Notes: generated by a model not told the origin, from the letters alone. A DNA stretch of 22,685 nucleotides from JBAVOR01 sp049692255 (GCA_049692255.1 JBAVOR010000026.1:1-22685), one strand, 5' to 3'; positions 6,752-15,325 are shown, counted from the first letter of the stretch. A program made the numbers and translations.

Positions 6752-8500
6752 ATGAACCACCTATTTTTATTGCTCATTTGCGTTGCAACAGGCACTGCGG
6801 CATTACATGCGCAACAAGATGGCACCTTAGACCCATCATTTGGCAATAGCGCAGGGTACGTGATACCCACCGTCACTAACGGTCAATTCATTCCGTATGG
6901 TTTGGCAGTACAAACTGATGGAAAAATTATAATAGCGTCTGCTGCTCAAATTGATCAGCGCATCAGCATAACGCGGCTCAACAGTGATGGAATTCCTGAT
7001 CTCACTTTTGGTCCATCCCATACAGGAGTTGTTACTACATCAGTCTTCTTATCTAATGCTTTTAACGTAGTAATTCAACCGAATGGTAAAATAATTGTTG
7101 CTGGTAGCAATGTTGGTAACAATCCAACAGCAGGATTAGTGCAGCGGTTTAATGTTGATGGTTCTCCTGATTATACATTTAACGGCACCAGTATTGCATC
7201 AGTCACTGGACCAATTCCCACCCGATTTAACGCCTGCATTCTACAAGCAGATGGGCGCATAGTGGCAACGGGTATCAGTGATAACCCATTACTGACTGTT
7301 CGTTTTAATCAGGATGGATCAATCGACACACAATTTGTTAACATTTCTCTTCCTGGACTCTGGGAAGGCGCGGGATTAGCACTACAAGCAGATGGAAAGA
7401 TCTTAGTCGTTGTATATAATCCAGGGGTTATGGTAGTACGATATAATACCGACGGTTCACTTGATACGAGCTTTGGTAATACCAGTGGTATTGCATTGCC
7501 GGGAGTTGGATCTTTTGCCGTTGTTCTGGCAGTGCAAACAGATGGAAGCATTATTGCAGGCGGGACTGATGCAACAGAAAACAACTTGCAAGTTACTCGC
7601 TTAACCAGTAATGGCCTATTAGACCTCTCATATAATAACGGGCTGGGCTACAACGCAACTATTGCGGGAAACACAGGGTATATAGGTGGACCATCTATGC
7701 TCTCACTCCAAGCAGATGGCAAGCTTGTATTTGGCGCAGGAAACGCATCACAAACAGCAACAATACTCGTTCGTTTTAATGCGAATGGCACGGTAGATAG
7801 TTCGTTTGGCGCTGCGCACACCGGCGTAGTAACGGTGCCAAGCGGCCAGTATATAAGCGCAACTGCTTTGCAATCAGATGGCAAAACTGTGACTGCAGGT
7901 GGTGATCCATCAGGGACTCTCATCCAAATTGCTCGTTATTTCAGTAGCCCTGCGCTGGTTGCTACTACCGTCAGATCACCAATTGCCGCTGCATCAGTTA
8001 ACACGTCAATTATTTTCACCGGTCAAGCGCAAGATCCATCGCTGGTATTTTTATTAGTTGATGGGACATGGATACAAGCAGGAACGCATACTGATCCCAA
8101 TAATTGGTCGGTGCCAGTAATTATCAAAACGATTGGTAATCATACGGTGCAAGCAGTGTCAATCTATCAAGATGGCAGCTTAAATATCGCATCAGACCCA
8201 ATCACCTTTTCTGTAGGCCCACAGGCGCCGAGCAGTTTTACCGGCACTATCACCAAGAATGAATTTCTAAATAAAACGGAATGTGTGCTGCAAGCAACGT
8301 GGACACTGAGTGTTAATGGAGCAACAACGCAATACGTCATCGCACAAAATGGTGTTGTGTTAGCAACCATTCCTGCCACGCAGCCATTACAATTTGTGTA
8401 CTGTGCAAGCTGCAAGAGTAATGCATTTAATGGCATTACCGTAAGTGCAGCAACAGCGAATGGTATTGCCGGCGCGCCGCAGTCATTGGTGATATCATAA
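6752..8500 (+). CDS. Delta-60 repeat secreted/surface protein (intact)
   Basis: This protein has 582 residues. The ATG at 6752 is chosen over an in-frame ATG at 6701 because AAGGA lies 6 bases upstream and a typical signal peptide follows (MNHLFLLLICVATGTAALHAQ, probable cleavage after the AxA-like LHA). The body has seven to eight delta-60 repeats, each pairing a xxLQxDGKIxxxG strand with a RxNxDGxxDxSFG strand. An Ig-like domain follows (TTVRSPIAAASVN onward), then the C-terminal module beginning APSSFTGTIT. That module carries TECVLQATW and a C-A-S-C pair. The DNA of the last 320 bases is much closer to the 964-2704 paralogue than the repeat region is. The function of this family is unknown; beta-rich repeats and export suggest adhesion or binding outside the cell. 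Confidence 0.85.
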   Translation: MNHLFLLLICVATGTAALHAQQDGTLDPSFGNSAGYVIPTVTNGQFIPYGLAVQTDGKIIIASAAQIDQRISITRLNSDGIPDLTFGPSHTGVVTTSVFLSNAFNVVIQPNGKIIVAGSNVGNNPTAGLVQRFNVDGSPDYTFNGTSIASVTGPIPTRFNACILQADGRIVATGISDNPLLTVRFNQDGSIDTQFVNISLPGLWEGAGLALQADGKILVVVYNPGVMVVRYNTDGSLDTSFGNTSGIALPGVGSFAVVLAVQTDGSIIAGGTDATENNLQVTRLTSNGLLDLSYNNGLGYNATIAGNTGYIGGPSMLSLQADGKLVFGAGNASQTATILVRFNANGTVDSSFGAAHTGVVTVPSGQYISATALQSDGKTVTAGGDPSGTLIQIARYFSSPALVATTVRSPIAAASVNTSIIFTGQAQDPSLVFLLVDGTWIQAGTHTDPNNWSVPVIIKTIGNHTVQAVSIYQDGSLNIASDPITFSVGPQAPSSFTGTITKNEFLNKTECVLQATWTLSVNGATTQYVIAQNGVVLATIPATQPLQFVYCASCKSNAFNGITVSAATANGIAGAPQSLVIS

Positions 8501-8508
8501 AAACAGTC

Positions 8509-9696
8509 TTACAGTTGCGTGTTTTCATTAGCGCGGCGTAAATACGTAGGCACATCCAATGCATCTGATAGTTCTATATCAGCTACCGGAACGCCGTGTG
8601 TAGCAGTTGTTGTTATCGGTGTTGCGGGTGCTGGGGATGATGTCACGTGTGTCACCGATTCAACGGCAACATGCGGTGTTTGTAGCTGCTGTATAGCTCC
8701 TGTTTCAGCTGCTGCTGATTTTGCATTACGTGTTTCAAAACCAGTTGCAATAATAGTTACGGTAATGTCATCGCTATGATTAGGATTAATTACAGAACCA
8801 ACAATAATGTTTGCGTTCTCGTCTGCTTTTTCATAAATCAACTGTGCAGCTGCACTCAGCTCATGCAATGCTAAATCGGGCCCACCAGTGACATTGATTA
8901 ATACGCCAGAAGCGCCGGCAATGTCCATATTTTCAAGCAGTGGGGACGAGATAGCATCAAGTGCTGCCAAATAAGCACGGTCGGGGCCATTAGCGCGCGC
9001 GCATCCCATGATTGCTAAGCCTTTGTCTTTCATGATGGCCCGTACATCAGCAAAATCGACATTAATATGGCCTGGCATAGAGATGATGTCTGCAATACCA
9101 GTCACCGCATTCATGAGTATTTGGTTGATCATAGAAAATGAATCGATCATAGACATCTTTACATCCACATAATCGAGCAGTTTTTGATTCGGCACAACGA
9201 TGAGTGTATCCACAATTTTTTTCAGTAGCTCTAACGATCCATGTGCTACCTGTGCGCGTCGTTTCCCTTCAAATGCAAATGGCTTGGTCACTACCGCAAT
9301 GCATAAAATATTTTTTTCTCGTAATGCTTGAGCAATAACCGGTAATGCGCCAGAGCCTGTTCCCCCCCCTAACCCACCAGTTAAAAAAACAATATCGGCA
9401 TCAGCCAACATTTCCATTACTTTTTCGATATCTTCTTCTGCTGCCCGTTTGCCTAATTCAGGATTTGCACCAGTTCCTAGCCCCTTGGTTGATTTCACAC
9501 CAAGTTGAATTACGTGGTTTGCTTTCGACAGTTTCAATGCTTGCGCATCGGTGTTTGCAGCAATAGATTCTATGCCTGTAAGGCCATGCTCTATCATACA
9601 ATTAATCGTATTGCCACCAGCGCCGCCAACGCCAACCACCTTGATCTTTACTCCCTGACTTATCGGCTGTATGCTCTCTAGCCCAAACTCAATCAT
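8509..9696 (-). CDS. ftsZ: Cell division GTPase FtsZ
   Basis: This tubulin homologue polymerises into the cytokinetic Z-ring. It has 395 residues, a normal length. The nucleotide-binding pieces are all present: GVGGAGGN at 22-29, the tubulin signature GGLGGGTGSG at 107-116, and the catalytic T7 loop NVDFADV that completes the neighbour's GTP site. A long flexible linker rich in T/A/P leads to the C-terminal peptide DVPTYLRR (381-388), which binds FtsA. It follows ftsA by 21 bases with an AGAGAGG ribosome site, consistent with one transcript ftsQ-ftsA-ftsZ. Its stop lies 8 bases from the stop of the converging delta-60 gene. Confidence 0.98.
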   Translation of the reverse strand: MIEFGLESIQPISQGVKIKVVGVGGAGGNTINCMIEHGLTGIESIAANTDAQALKLSKANHVIQLGVKSTKGLGTGANPELGKRAAEEDIEKVMEMLADADIVFLTGGLGGGTGSGALPVIAQALREKNILCIAVVTKPFAFEGKRRAQVAHGSLELLKKIVDTLIVVPNQKLLDYVDVKMSMIDSFSMINQILMNAVTGIADIISMPGHINVDFADVRAIMKDKGLAIMGCARANGPDRAYLAALDAISSPLLENMDIAGASGVLINVTGGPDLALHELSAAAQLIYEKADENANIIVGSVINPNHSDDITVTIIATGFETRNAKSAAAETGAIQQLQTPHVAVESVTHVTSSPAPATPITTTATHGVPVADIELSDALDVPTYLRRANENTQL

Positions 9697-9717
9697 CTGC
9701 CATACCTCTCTTTTAAA

Positions 9718-10980
9718 TTAAAATAGATCAGTAATCCAATGTTTCATACGCGTGCCAATTTTATGGATAAGGGACGCAGTACTATTGCTCATACTGTTAG
9801 TATCACCAGACGCGTAGGCATAAAGCAAGAGTCCATACACAGTAGCATATAAAGGGCTGTTAAGCGTTTGTGCACATGGTTGATTTGATGAAGGTTTTCC
9901 GAGCCTTACGTTCATGCATAATTGATCGCTAGCCAAAGACACTAACCCTTCAAGTTGAGAGCTGCCACCAGTCAGCACTAACCCAGCACTCATTAAAGAA
10001 CGGAGCTGATTTTTTTTGATTATCATATCAACAATATGCATAAGCTCCTGTGCGCGACAGTGCAAAATACTATTTAATTCATGCACTGATACGGCTCGCA
10101 TTGCATTGCCTTCAACCGATTCGATCATGAGTGGCGTTTCATGTGTACTCGCTTGCTCTGCAGACACTGCTTGCACCGATTCGAGCAATACTGAGCCAAC
10201 TTCTTTTTTAATACATTCGGCTTGCGCCATAGTCGTACGCAAACACAAAGCAACATCATGAGTAAAATGGTTACCAGCAACCGGAATTACTGCCGTATGC
10301 ATCAGTGCATTTTGGTTATATAACGCAAAATCAGAAGTGCCACCACCAATATCAAGTACCGCTACTCCTAACCGCCGTTCATCTTCAGACAACACAGACA
10401 TACCCGAGGCAATCTGTTCGAGCACAATATCGGTCACCGCAACACCGGCTTGATTACAACATTCAATTAAGTTCTGCACGCTGGAAATAGAGCCAAGAAT
10501 AATATGTGCTTCAGTTTCTAAACGAACTCCATGCATCCCTAACGGATTTTGGATGCGTTCTCCGTCTACACAAAAATATTGCGCAATTGCATGCAATATC
10601 TGTTTGCCTTGTGCTACCGTAACTGCTTGTGCTGATGCAATCACCGCATCGATATCGGTCTGACTTACTACACGCCGTTTGATGGGCACCATGCCATGGG
10701 AATTGAGCGTTTGAATGTGACTGCCCGAAACACCAATAATTGCCCGCTTGATAGCAACACCGGACATAATCGTTGCCTCTTCTACCGCCTTTTTAATTGC
10801 TTCGATAGTTTTATTGATATCGACTACTACCCCCTTTGCGAGCCCATATGAAGGTGCTTTGCCAATGCCAATAATTTCAAACATATGAGTATTGATCCGT
10901 TGCGCTACTAACACGCAAATTTTAGTGGTGCCAATATCGATAGCAACTATTGGCTCATCAAGAAATAACCCTTTTTTCAT
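9718..10980 (-). CDS. ftsA: Cell division protein FtsA
   Basis: This is an actin-like ATPase of 420 residues that anchors the Z-ring to the membrane and recruits later divisome proteins. It begins with the phosphate-1 motif VAIDIGTTKICVLVA. It contains the second actin-type motif VAVLDIGGGTSDFALY and the adenosine motif LVLTGGSSQLEGL. It ends in an amphipathic helix (IHKIGTRMKHWITDLF), the membrane-targeting sequence. Its start overlaps the end of ftsQ by 23 bases, so translation of the two is probably coupled. The length and all motifs are ordinary for the family. Confidence 0.97.
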   Translation of the reverse strand: MKKGLFLDEPIVAIDIGTTKICVLVAQRINTHMFEIIGIGKAPSYGLAKGVVVDINKTIEAIKKAVEEATIMSGVAIKRAIIGVSGSHIQTLNSHGMVPIKRRVVSQTDIDAVIASAQAVTVAQGKQILHAIAQYFCVDGERIQNPLGMHGVRLETEAHIILGSISSVQNLIECCNQAGVAVTDIVLEQIASGMSVLSEDERRLGVAVLDIGGGTSDFALYNQNALMHTAVIPVAGNHFTHDVALCLRTTMAQAECIKKEVGSVLLESVQAVSAEQASTHETPLMIESVEGNAMRAVSVHELNSILHCRAQELMHIVDMIIKKNQLRSLMSAGLVLTGGSSQLEGLVSLASDQLCMNVRLGKPSSNQPCAQTLNSPLYATVYGLLLYAYASGDTNSMSNSTASLIHKIGTRMKHWITDLF

Positions 10981-11668
10981 TCCATTCCCCCTCTTTATAG
11001 ATAACTATTTGCCCCTTAAACCGTAAGTCGGTAATCCAAATATGAGTATTATGTTGCTCTCCTACACCGAGATTGTCATACGCACCATGTGCACAATGCA
11101 GCATCTGCTCATCTAACGATGTGCGATCGGTAACATAGAGATGCCGCTGCAAACAAGCGCGGGACACAAGCACAATATGCTGGGCGCTATGCCAATCAAT
11201 GGTATAGTTGTTAAGTATCTCATCGGGCACGGTACCCCACCACGCAAGCAACGCGGCCGAAACGCGCGTACCAAATGGTGCATGAACGGTAATATTCCAA
11301 AGAGTATCTGGGATAGGCTCCGCACTGTTCAGTGTTACGCACGCCCCGTTGGCATACACAATAGTACGGTTGTTTATGCGACAAAGCGGTGGATGTTCTT
11401 TGATAACACATACCCGCCTGTTGCCAGTATATTTTATATAATCGAGATACAGATGAGGAAATGCTTGCTCTATCGCTTGGCACAGTGCTGACGCCGTACG
11501 ATGCTCAGATGCAATGCGTGTGACTGTTGCATATGTGGCGGCATCAAGTACTGAGCAGTACACTACTGTTGATTGCATACTTGTGCGGTGCAACACAAAA
11601 GGAATAGCTACGATGACTGTGCAGCCTATTGCACGCACTGCTATAACGGCAATACGATAGTTCACCAT
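10958..11668 (-). CDS. ftsQ: FtsQ/DivIB-type cell division protein
   Basis: This is a bitopic membrane protein of 236 residues. A short cytosolic start (MVNYR) leads to one membrane helix (about residues 6-26) and an extracytoplasmic part. The recognisable end of the FtsQ beta domain is WITDLRFKGQIVIY, matching the family's 'xxDLRYPxxxxV' strand. Its position immediately before and overlapping ftsA agrees with the classical dcw order. Sequence similarity is otherwise low, as is usual for FtsQ, so the call rests on topology, the terminal motif and synteny. The ribosome site AGGGGGAGA is strong. No mur or ddl genes are next to it. Confidence 0.8.
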   Translation of the reverse strand: MVNYRIAVIAVRAIGCTVIVAIPFVLHRTSMQSTVVYCSVLDAATYATVTRIASEHRTASALCQAIEQAFPHLYLDYIKYTGNRRVCVIKEHPPLCRINNRTIVYANGACVTLNSAEPIPDTLWNITVHAPFGTRVSAALLAWWGTVPDEILNNYTIDWHSAQHIVLVSRACLQRHLYVTDRTSLDEQMLHCAHGAYDNLGVGEQHNTHIWITDLRFKGQIVIYKEGEWNEKRVIS

Positions 11669-11679
11669 TCTCCCCCTAT

Positions 11680-11754
11680 TTACTTTTGTGCAGAAGCACT
11701 CTCGGTATTAAGATCAGTACTCTTCTTGCGCTCGTCCTGCGCACTTTTTTCCAT
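11680..11754 (-). CDS. Possible 24-residue small protein or leader peptide before ftsQ
   Basis: An ATG at 11754, with AAAAGAGA just before it, opens a very charged hydrophilic peptide starting MEKSAQDERKKSTD. It ends 11 bases before the ftsQ ATG. A TATAAT-like -10 (complement of 11775-11780) lies 20 bases upstream of it, so it would be the first reading frame of the ftsQAZ transcript. It has no recognised homologue. It could be a translated leader that couples to ftsQ or just a chance frame. Confidence 0.3.
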   Translation of the reverse strand: MEKSAQDERKKSTDLNTESASAQK

Positions 11755-11774
11755 TTCTCTTTTTGGAACGCTAC

Positions 11775-11780
11775 ATTATA
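11775..11780 (-). promoter_or_regulatory. -10 box of a probable ftsQAZ promoter
   Basis: The minus strand reads TATAAT, a perfect -10 hexamer, about 107 bases before ftsQ. A good -35 is not evident at 16-18 bases, so the promoter would depend on an activator or on other contacts. It sits directly beside the hairpin repeat at 11791-11845. Confidence 0.4.
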
Positions 11781-11790
11781 ATCTTCAAAT

Positions 11791-11845
11791 GCGCTCGCCC
11801 TGAGTGAAATTTCGAAGAAATTTAGTATCGAAGGGTGTCGAGCGC
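11791..11845. repeat. REP-like interrupted hairpin between mutY and ftsQ
   Basis: GCGCTCG (11791-11797) pairs perfectly with CGAGCGC (11839-11845). Inside it CCCT pairs with AGGG, and the core AAATTTC-GAA-GAAATTT (11807-11823) is a perfect 7-bp hairpin with a 3-base loop. The three nested stems form a 55-base cruciform-like element. No T-run follows on either strand, so it resembles a dispersed palindromic repeat rather than a textbook terminator. It may still attenuate read-through from mutY into ftsQ. Confidence 0.6.
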
Positions 11846-11940
11846 TTCATTAGGTCTCTGTAAGCTCCATCTCTCATCCTCTGATCATTTTGTGATATAG
11901 CACGTTGACGCTGTGTGAGTCAATATTTTGCCTGAACTCT

Positions 11941-12765
11941 TTACAAACAGATCCAATCATCGCTACGCTTACAAATTTGTTCATCTATGAGAGATTCAAG
12001 AATGGCGCTTAAAGCGGCTCTATCATACGTACCCAACGTATGCAGGTGGGTAAGAAGTTCTGTTTCTTGTATGGGGCCATTGGTTAACAGTTTGACAATA
12101 AGTCCCCGTATTTGCCGCTTTGATCCATGAAAAGAGGACTGTTTTTGATGGTGCGCGCTGGCGCGTGAAGGGTTAGGGATATTTTTTTTGAGCATCACTC
12201 CATAATCCATAAGTGCGTAATACCAATGGCGTGGATTTGCATGATCAAGCGTTTGCGCAACCAATGGATACAACTGTGCATCGGTAATGGCGGCCTGCGC
12301 CGTAAAAAAAGTATAAATGTAAACGGTACGAATATTCGTTTCTATAAAAACAGTTGGCGCGTTATACGCAAAAGTGACAACTGAACAAGAACTGTATGCA
12401 CCAATACCGGGCAACTGTATTAACGCCTTTGCATCATAAGGCACTACTCCCTGGTGTTGCTCAACTATGGTGCGGGCAGTCTCACGCAAAAACAGTGCTC
12501 GTCTGTTGTAGCCAAGCCCTTGCCACAGGGTAAACAGTTCTTGATTAGATGCTGCCGCAAGTGCATGGATGGTAGGGAACTTTTCAAGAAACTGCTGATA
12601 TTTCGGTTCAACACGATAGGTTTGCGTTTGTTGCAACATGCATTCAGAAACTAAAATATGGTACGGATCATGCGATACGCGCCATGCAAACGAGCGGCCA
12701 TGCTGCCGGTAATAGTCCCATATGTCTGTACGGAAATCAGCGATCTGCTTATCTGTTAAAATCAT
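11941..12765 (-). CDS. mutY: MutY/HhH-GPD adenine DNA glycosylase, Fe-S-free type
   Basis: This base-excision repair enzyme, likely removing A opposite 8-oxoG, has 274 residues. It has the family core: WRVSHDPYHILVSECMLQQTQ (its Glu41 matches the MutY catalytic Glu) and a helix-hairpin-helix LPGIGAYS at 118-125. The position of the catalytic Asp (DGN in E. coli MutY) reads ETN here (Glu142). The four cysteines of the 4Fe-4S cluster, expected after MDYGVMLKK, are absent; instead there is NPSRASAHHQKQSSF and a short winged-helix-like C-terminus. From memory this layout marks a separate clade seen in reduced bacteria, so it is probably functional. Substrate is inferred. It follows nusB by 50 bases, likely in one operon. 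Confidence 0.8.
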   Translation of the reverse strand: MILTDKQIADFRTDIWDYYRQHGRSFAWRVSHDPYHILVSECMLQQTQTYRVEPKYQQFLEKFPTIHALAAASNQELFTLWQGLGYNRRALFLRETARTIVEQHQGVVPYDAKALIQLPGIGAYSSCSVVTFAYNAPTVFIETNIRTVYIYTFFTAQAAITDAQLYPLVAQTLDHANPRHWYYALMDYGVMLKKNIPNPSRASAHHQKQSSFHGSKRQIRGLIVKLLTNGPIQETELLTHLHTLGTYDRAALSAILESLIDEQICKRSDDWICL

Positions 12766-12815
12766 GAGTGCCCATACTATGCAAAAAGTGATTGTATACG
12801 CTGATCTGCCCGAAC

Positions 12816-13343
12816 TTATACGGTTGTTTGCTCTGGTACTTCCGGGTCTTGTTGATTAGCAATCGGCTCCCGTTTGAGTCCACGTTGTTTAACCAGCTGA
12901 TCAAGCAACCCATTAACTAACTTATACGAATCTTTTTCTGCATATGCCTTAGCAAGCTCAATGGCTTCGTTAATAACGATGGTAGGGTTTGTGTCGGTGT
13001 GCAACAGCTCCCATACCGCATACCGTAAAATTAATTTTGTGCATACGCTTAATCGTTCAAGGCGCCAGTTAGCAAGTAATGGCTGATACGTCGTATCCAA
13101 TTCATCACGGCGATCAACCACCTGTTCAGCAATAGCAACCAAAGGTCCATTTAATGAAATAGAAAGATCAAAACCACGATTTAAGTTGTCTGCAAATGAA
13201 GGAACAGAACCGCTATACTCGTAGCTTTCCGCTAAATATAACAGATGAAATACAACAGAACGTCGGTCACGCTGCGAAAGTGATTGTTCCCAGTCATTGC
13301 CTGCCATAGCAAGGTCAACTGATGACTCTCCTGTGTTGTTCAT
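12816..13343 (-). CDS. nusB: Transcription antitermination factor NusB
   Basis: This is an all-helical RNA-binding protein that, with NusE (S10), binds boxA and supports rRNA antitermination. It has 175 residues, longer than the usual 130-150 because of an N-terminal extension and a hydrophilic C-terminal tail. The signature is the C-terminal half: NWRLERLSVCTKLILRYAVW and NPTIVINEAIELAKAYAEKD followed by LVNGLLDQLVK. Its ATG overlaps the efp stop as ATGA, so translation is coupled. efp-nusB is a common pairing in bacteria. Confidence 0.93.
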   Translation of the reverse strand: MNNTGESSVDLAMAGNDWEQSLSQRDRRSVVFHLLYLAESYEYSGSVPSFADNLNRGFDLSISLNGPLVAIAEQVVDRRDELDTTYQPLLANWRLERLSVCTKLILRYAVWELLHTDTNPTIVINEAIELAKAYAEKDSYKLVNGLLDQLVKQRGLKREPIANQQDPEVPEQTTV

Positions 13344-13903
13344 GATATGCGTTCAATATAGCTATTATCGCGAGTATCTACTTTTACTATATCACCTTCG
13401 TTAACAAACAGAGGCACTTGGATAACGAGCCCGGTTTCTACCGTTGCTGGCTTAGTCGCTCCCCCTTGTGCCGTATCACCGCGCACACCGGGTTGCGTTT
13501 CACGTATTTCTAATTCTATAAATAGGGGAGGGTTGACCGAAATAGGACGTTCTGAAAAATAGAGGACCGTGTAGATTACCCCATCTTTAAGGTACTTTTT
13601 AACATCTTCTACTTGATCTTCATCTAATATGATCTCTTCAAAACTTTCTTGATCCAGAAAATGGGACTGCCCATCCATGGCGTACAAAAATTGGAATTCG
13701 CGGTATTGTAGATCGGGCACCGGGAGCTTTTCTCCTGAGCGGAAGGTGTCTTCAATAGTCAGCCCGGTAATCATATTTTTCATCTTGGTTTTAATGTAGG
13801 CACCACCTTTGCCTGGCTTTGTCCATTGAAAATCGACCACCATATATGGCTCATCGCGATATAAGACCTTAGAGCCTTTGCGTAAATCACCCGCTTCGAT
13901 CAC
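13340..13903 (-). CDS. efp: Elongation factor P
   Basis: EF-P relieves ribosomes stalled on proline runs. It has 187 residues in the three-barrel EF-P layout. The N-terminal KOW-like domain has the tip loop KPGKGGAY, whose lysine after PG is the residue that is lysylated in some bacteria. No modifying enzyme (EpmA/EpmB) is in the window. The C-terminal OB domain shows GDTAQGGATKPATVETG and VPLFVNEGDIVKVDTR, the standard end. The start at 13903 is set by the conserved N-terminus (MIEAGDLRKG). It is the first gene of efp-nusB-mutY. Confidence 0.96.
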   Translation of the reverse strand: MIEAGDLRKGSKVLYRDEPYMVVDFQWTKPGKGGAYIKTKMKNMITGLTIEDTFRSGEKLPVPDLQYREFQFLYAMDGQSHFLDQESFEEIILDEDQVEDVKKYLKDGVIYTVLYFSERPISVNPPLFIELEIRETQPGVRGDTAQGGATKPATVETGLVIQVPLFVNEGDIVKVDTRDNSYIERIS

Positions 13904-13946
13904 AAAGATACCTTTCCACGATAAATAGTTAACTATACTTCATTTA

Positions 13947-13974
13947 AGTATAAAAAAAACAACGCAAAACACAA
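13947..13974 (-). promoter_or_regulatory. Promoter of the efp-nusB-mutY operon
   Basis: On the minus strand TTGTGT (13974-13969) is followed after 16 bases by TATACT (13952-13947), about 44 bases before the efp ATG. The -10 box is half of a 7-bp palindrome, TATACTT-CATTT-AAGTATA (13934-13952), which could be an operator or a chance feature of AT-rich sequence. The divergent glyA promoter is 60 bases away. Confidence 0.5.
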
Positions 13975-14011
13975 TACAAACCCCCGCAACAGTTATCTTT
14001 TCATCTTCCCT

Positions 14012-14040
14012 TTGGCAACTGCAGCCAAATGACGTACACT
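14012..14040 (+). promoter_or_regulatory. Promoter of glyA
   Basis: TTGGCA (14012-14017) and TACACT (14035-14040) are spaced exactly 17 bases apart, 45 bases before the glyA ATG. No clear ribosome site precedes that ATG (the sequence there is AAATAACCCC), so initiation may rely on an unstructured AT-rich leader. Confidence 0.55.
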
Positions 14041-14084
14041 AACAACTAGTTAAAAATTCAAATTTTAACCTAGAAAATAACCCC

Positions 14085-15320
14085 ATGAAATATATTGATA
14101 CTGCTATTTTTACCCTAATAGACCAAGAAAAAAAACGGCAACAAGAGACCTTAGACCTTATTGCCTCAGAAAATTATGCCTCTTTAGCAGTTATGCGAGC
14201 AACCGGCTCTGTGCTCACCAATAAATATGCGGAAGGGTACCCTGGTAAACGGTACTATGGCGGCTGTCAGATTATTGATGCAGTGGAACAGTTAGCACAA
14301 GAACGCGCAAAACAACTGTTCGGCGCAGAGCATGTTAACGTACAGCCTCACGCAGGCTGCCAAGCAAATGCGGCTGCCTTTGCAGCATTATTACAACCCG
14401 GTGACACTATTCTGGGCATGCGTTTAGCAGAGGGGGGCCATCTCACCCATGGACACGGAGTAAACTTTTCAGGCAAAATCTACAAGGCGGTACAGTACGG
14501 GGTACACCCAGAAACTGAGCTGCTCGATTATAATGCTATCGAACGACTCGCCCATGAACATAAACCTAAACTCATTATCGCTGGCGCATCGGCCTATTCT
14601 CGTACTATCGATTTTGAACGATTTGCGCGTATTGCGCGCGATGTGGGGGCCTATTTTATGGCAGATATTGCCCACATTGCCGGACTCATTGCAGCACAGC
14701 TTCACCCAAGCCCTGTAGCAATTGCTGACGTAGTTACGAGTACTACGCACAAAACATTGCGCGGCCCGCGTGGTGGCCTTATCATGGCAAAACAAGCGCA
14801 TGCAACAGCAATCGATCGTGCAATTATACCTGGGCTGCAAGGGGGCCCGCTGATGCACGTTATAGCCGCCAAAGCAATAGGCTTTTATGAGGCACTACAG
14901 CCATCATTTGCGGTGTATCAACAACAGATTATTCGCAACGCACAGACCATGGCACAGCTTTTTATTCAAAACGGTTATCGTGTAGTGACTGGCGGAACTG
15001 ATAATCATCTGTTTGTGCTCGACTTACGCAATAAAAATAGTACGGGATTAGCGGCAGAAAAAGCGTTAGAATCAGTAGGTATTACGGTATCGCGCAGTGG
15101 CATTCCTAATGATACGCAATCTCCGTGGATCACTAGCGGCATTCGCATCGGCACTCCCGCTATTACTACGCGCGGTATGCAAGCAGAAGATATGGCAACC
15201 GTTGTTGAACTGATCGACGCTGTTATTACTCGCGCAGCGCAAAACAAACCCTACGCATCAATACAAGCAGATGTACAAAAATTAGTAGATCATTTCCCTT
15301 TATACAGCAACAAAGAATAA
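14085..15320 (+). CDS. glyA: Serine hydroxymethyltransferase
   Basis: This PLP enzyme interconverts serine and glycine while charging tetrahydrofolate with a one-carbon unit. It has 411 residues, the usual size. The N-terminal motif LDLIASENYASLAV and SVLTNKYAEGYPGKRYYGG are diagnostic. The PLP lysine is K223 in TSTTHKTLRGPRGG. NVQPHAGCQANAAAF replaces the more usual NVQPHSGSQAN, a conservative change. It acts as a cytosolic dimer or tetramer. It is transcribed alone or with the small downstream exported protein, whose ATG is 5 bases after the stop. Confidence 0.97.
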   Translation: MKYIDTAIFTLIDQEKKRQQETLDLIASENYASLAVMRATGSVLTNKYAEGYPGKRYYGGCQIIDAVEQLAQERAKQLFGAEHVNVQPHAGCQANAAAFAALLQPGDTILGMRLAEGGHLTHGHGVNFSGKIYKAVQYGVHPETELLDYNAIERLAHEHKPKLIIAGASAYSRTIDFERFARIARDVGAYFMADIAHIAGLIAAQLHPSPVAIADVVTSTTHKTLRGPRGGLIMAKQAHATAIDRAIIPGLQGGPLMHVIAAKAIGFYEALQPSFAVYQQQIIRNAQTMAQLFIQNGYRVVTGGTDNHLFVLDLRNKNSTGLAAEKALESVGITVSRSGIPNDTQSPWITSGIRIGTPAITTRGMQAEDMATVVELIDAVITRAAQNKPYASIQADVQKLVDHFPLYSNKE

Positions 15321-15325
15321 TACCC

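Noticed and set aside
9362..9369. Run of eight C inside ftsZ, which might look like another phase-variable tract
   Set aside because: It encodes the glycine codons of the essential GGLGGGTGSG tubulin signature, and the frame is intact across it. The run is explained by the protein.
13934..13952. TATACTT/AAGTATA palindrome with an A-run as a terminator
   Set aside because: It lies between two divergent genes, where no transcript should end, and it coincides with the efp -10 box. The A-run is on the wrong side for a terminator on the plus strand.
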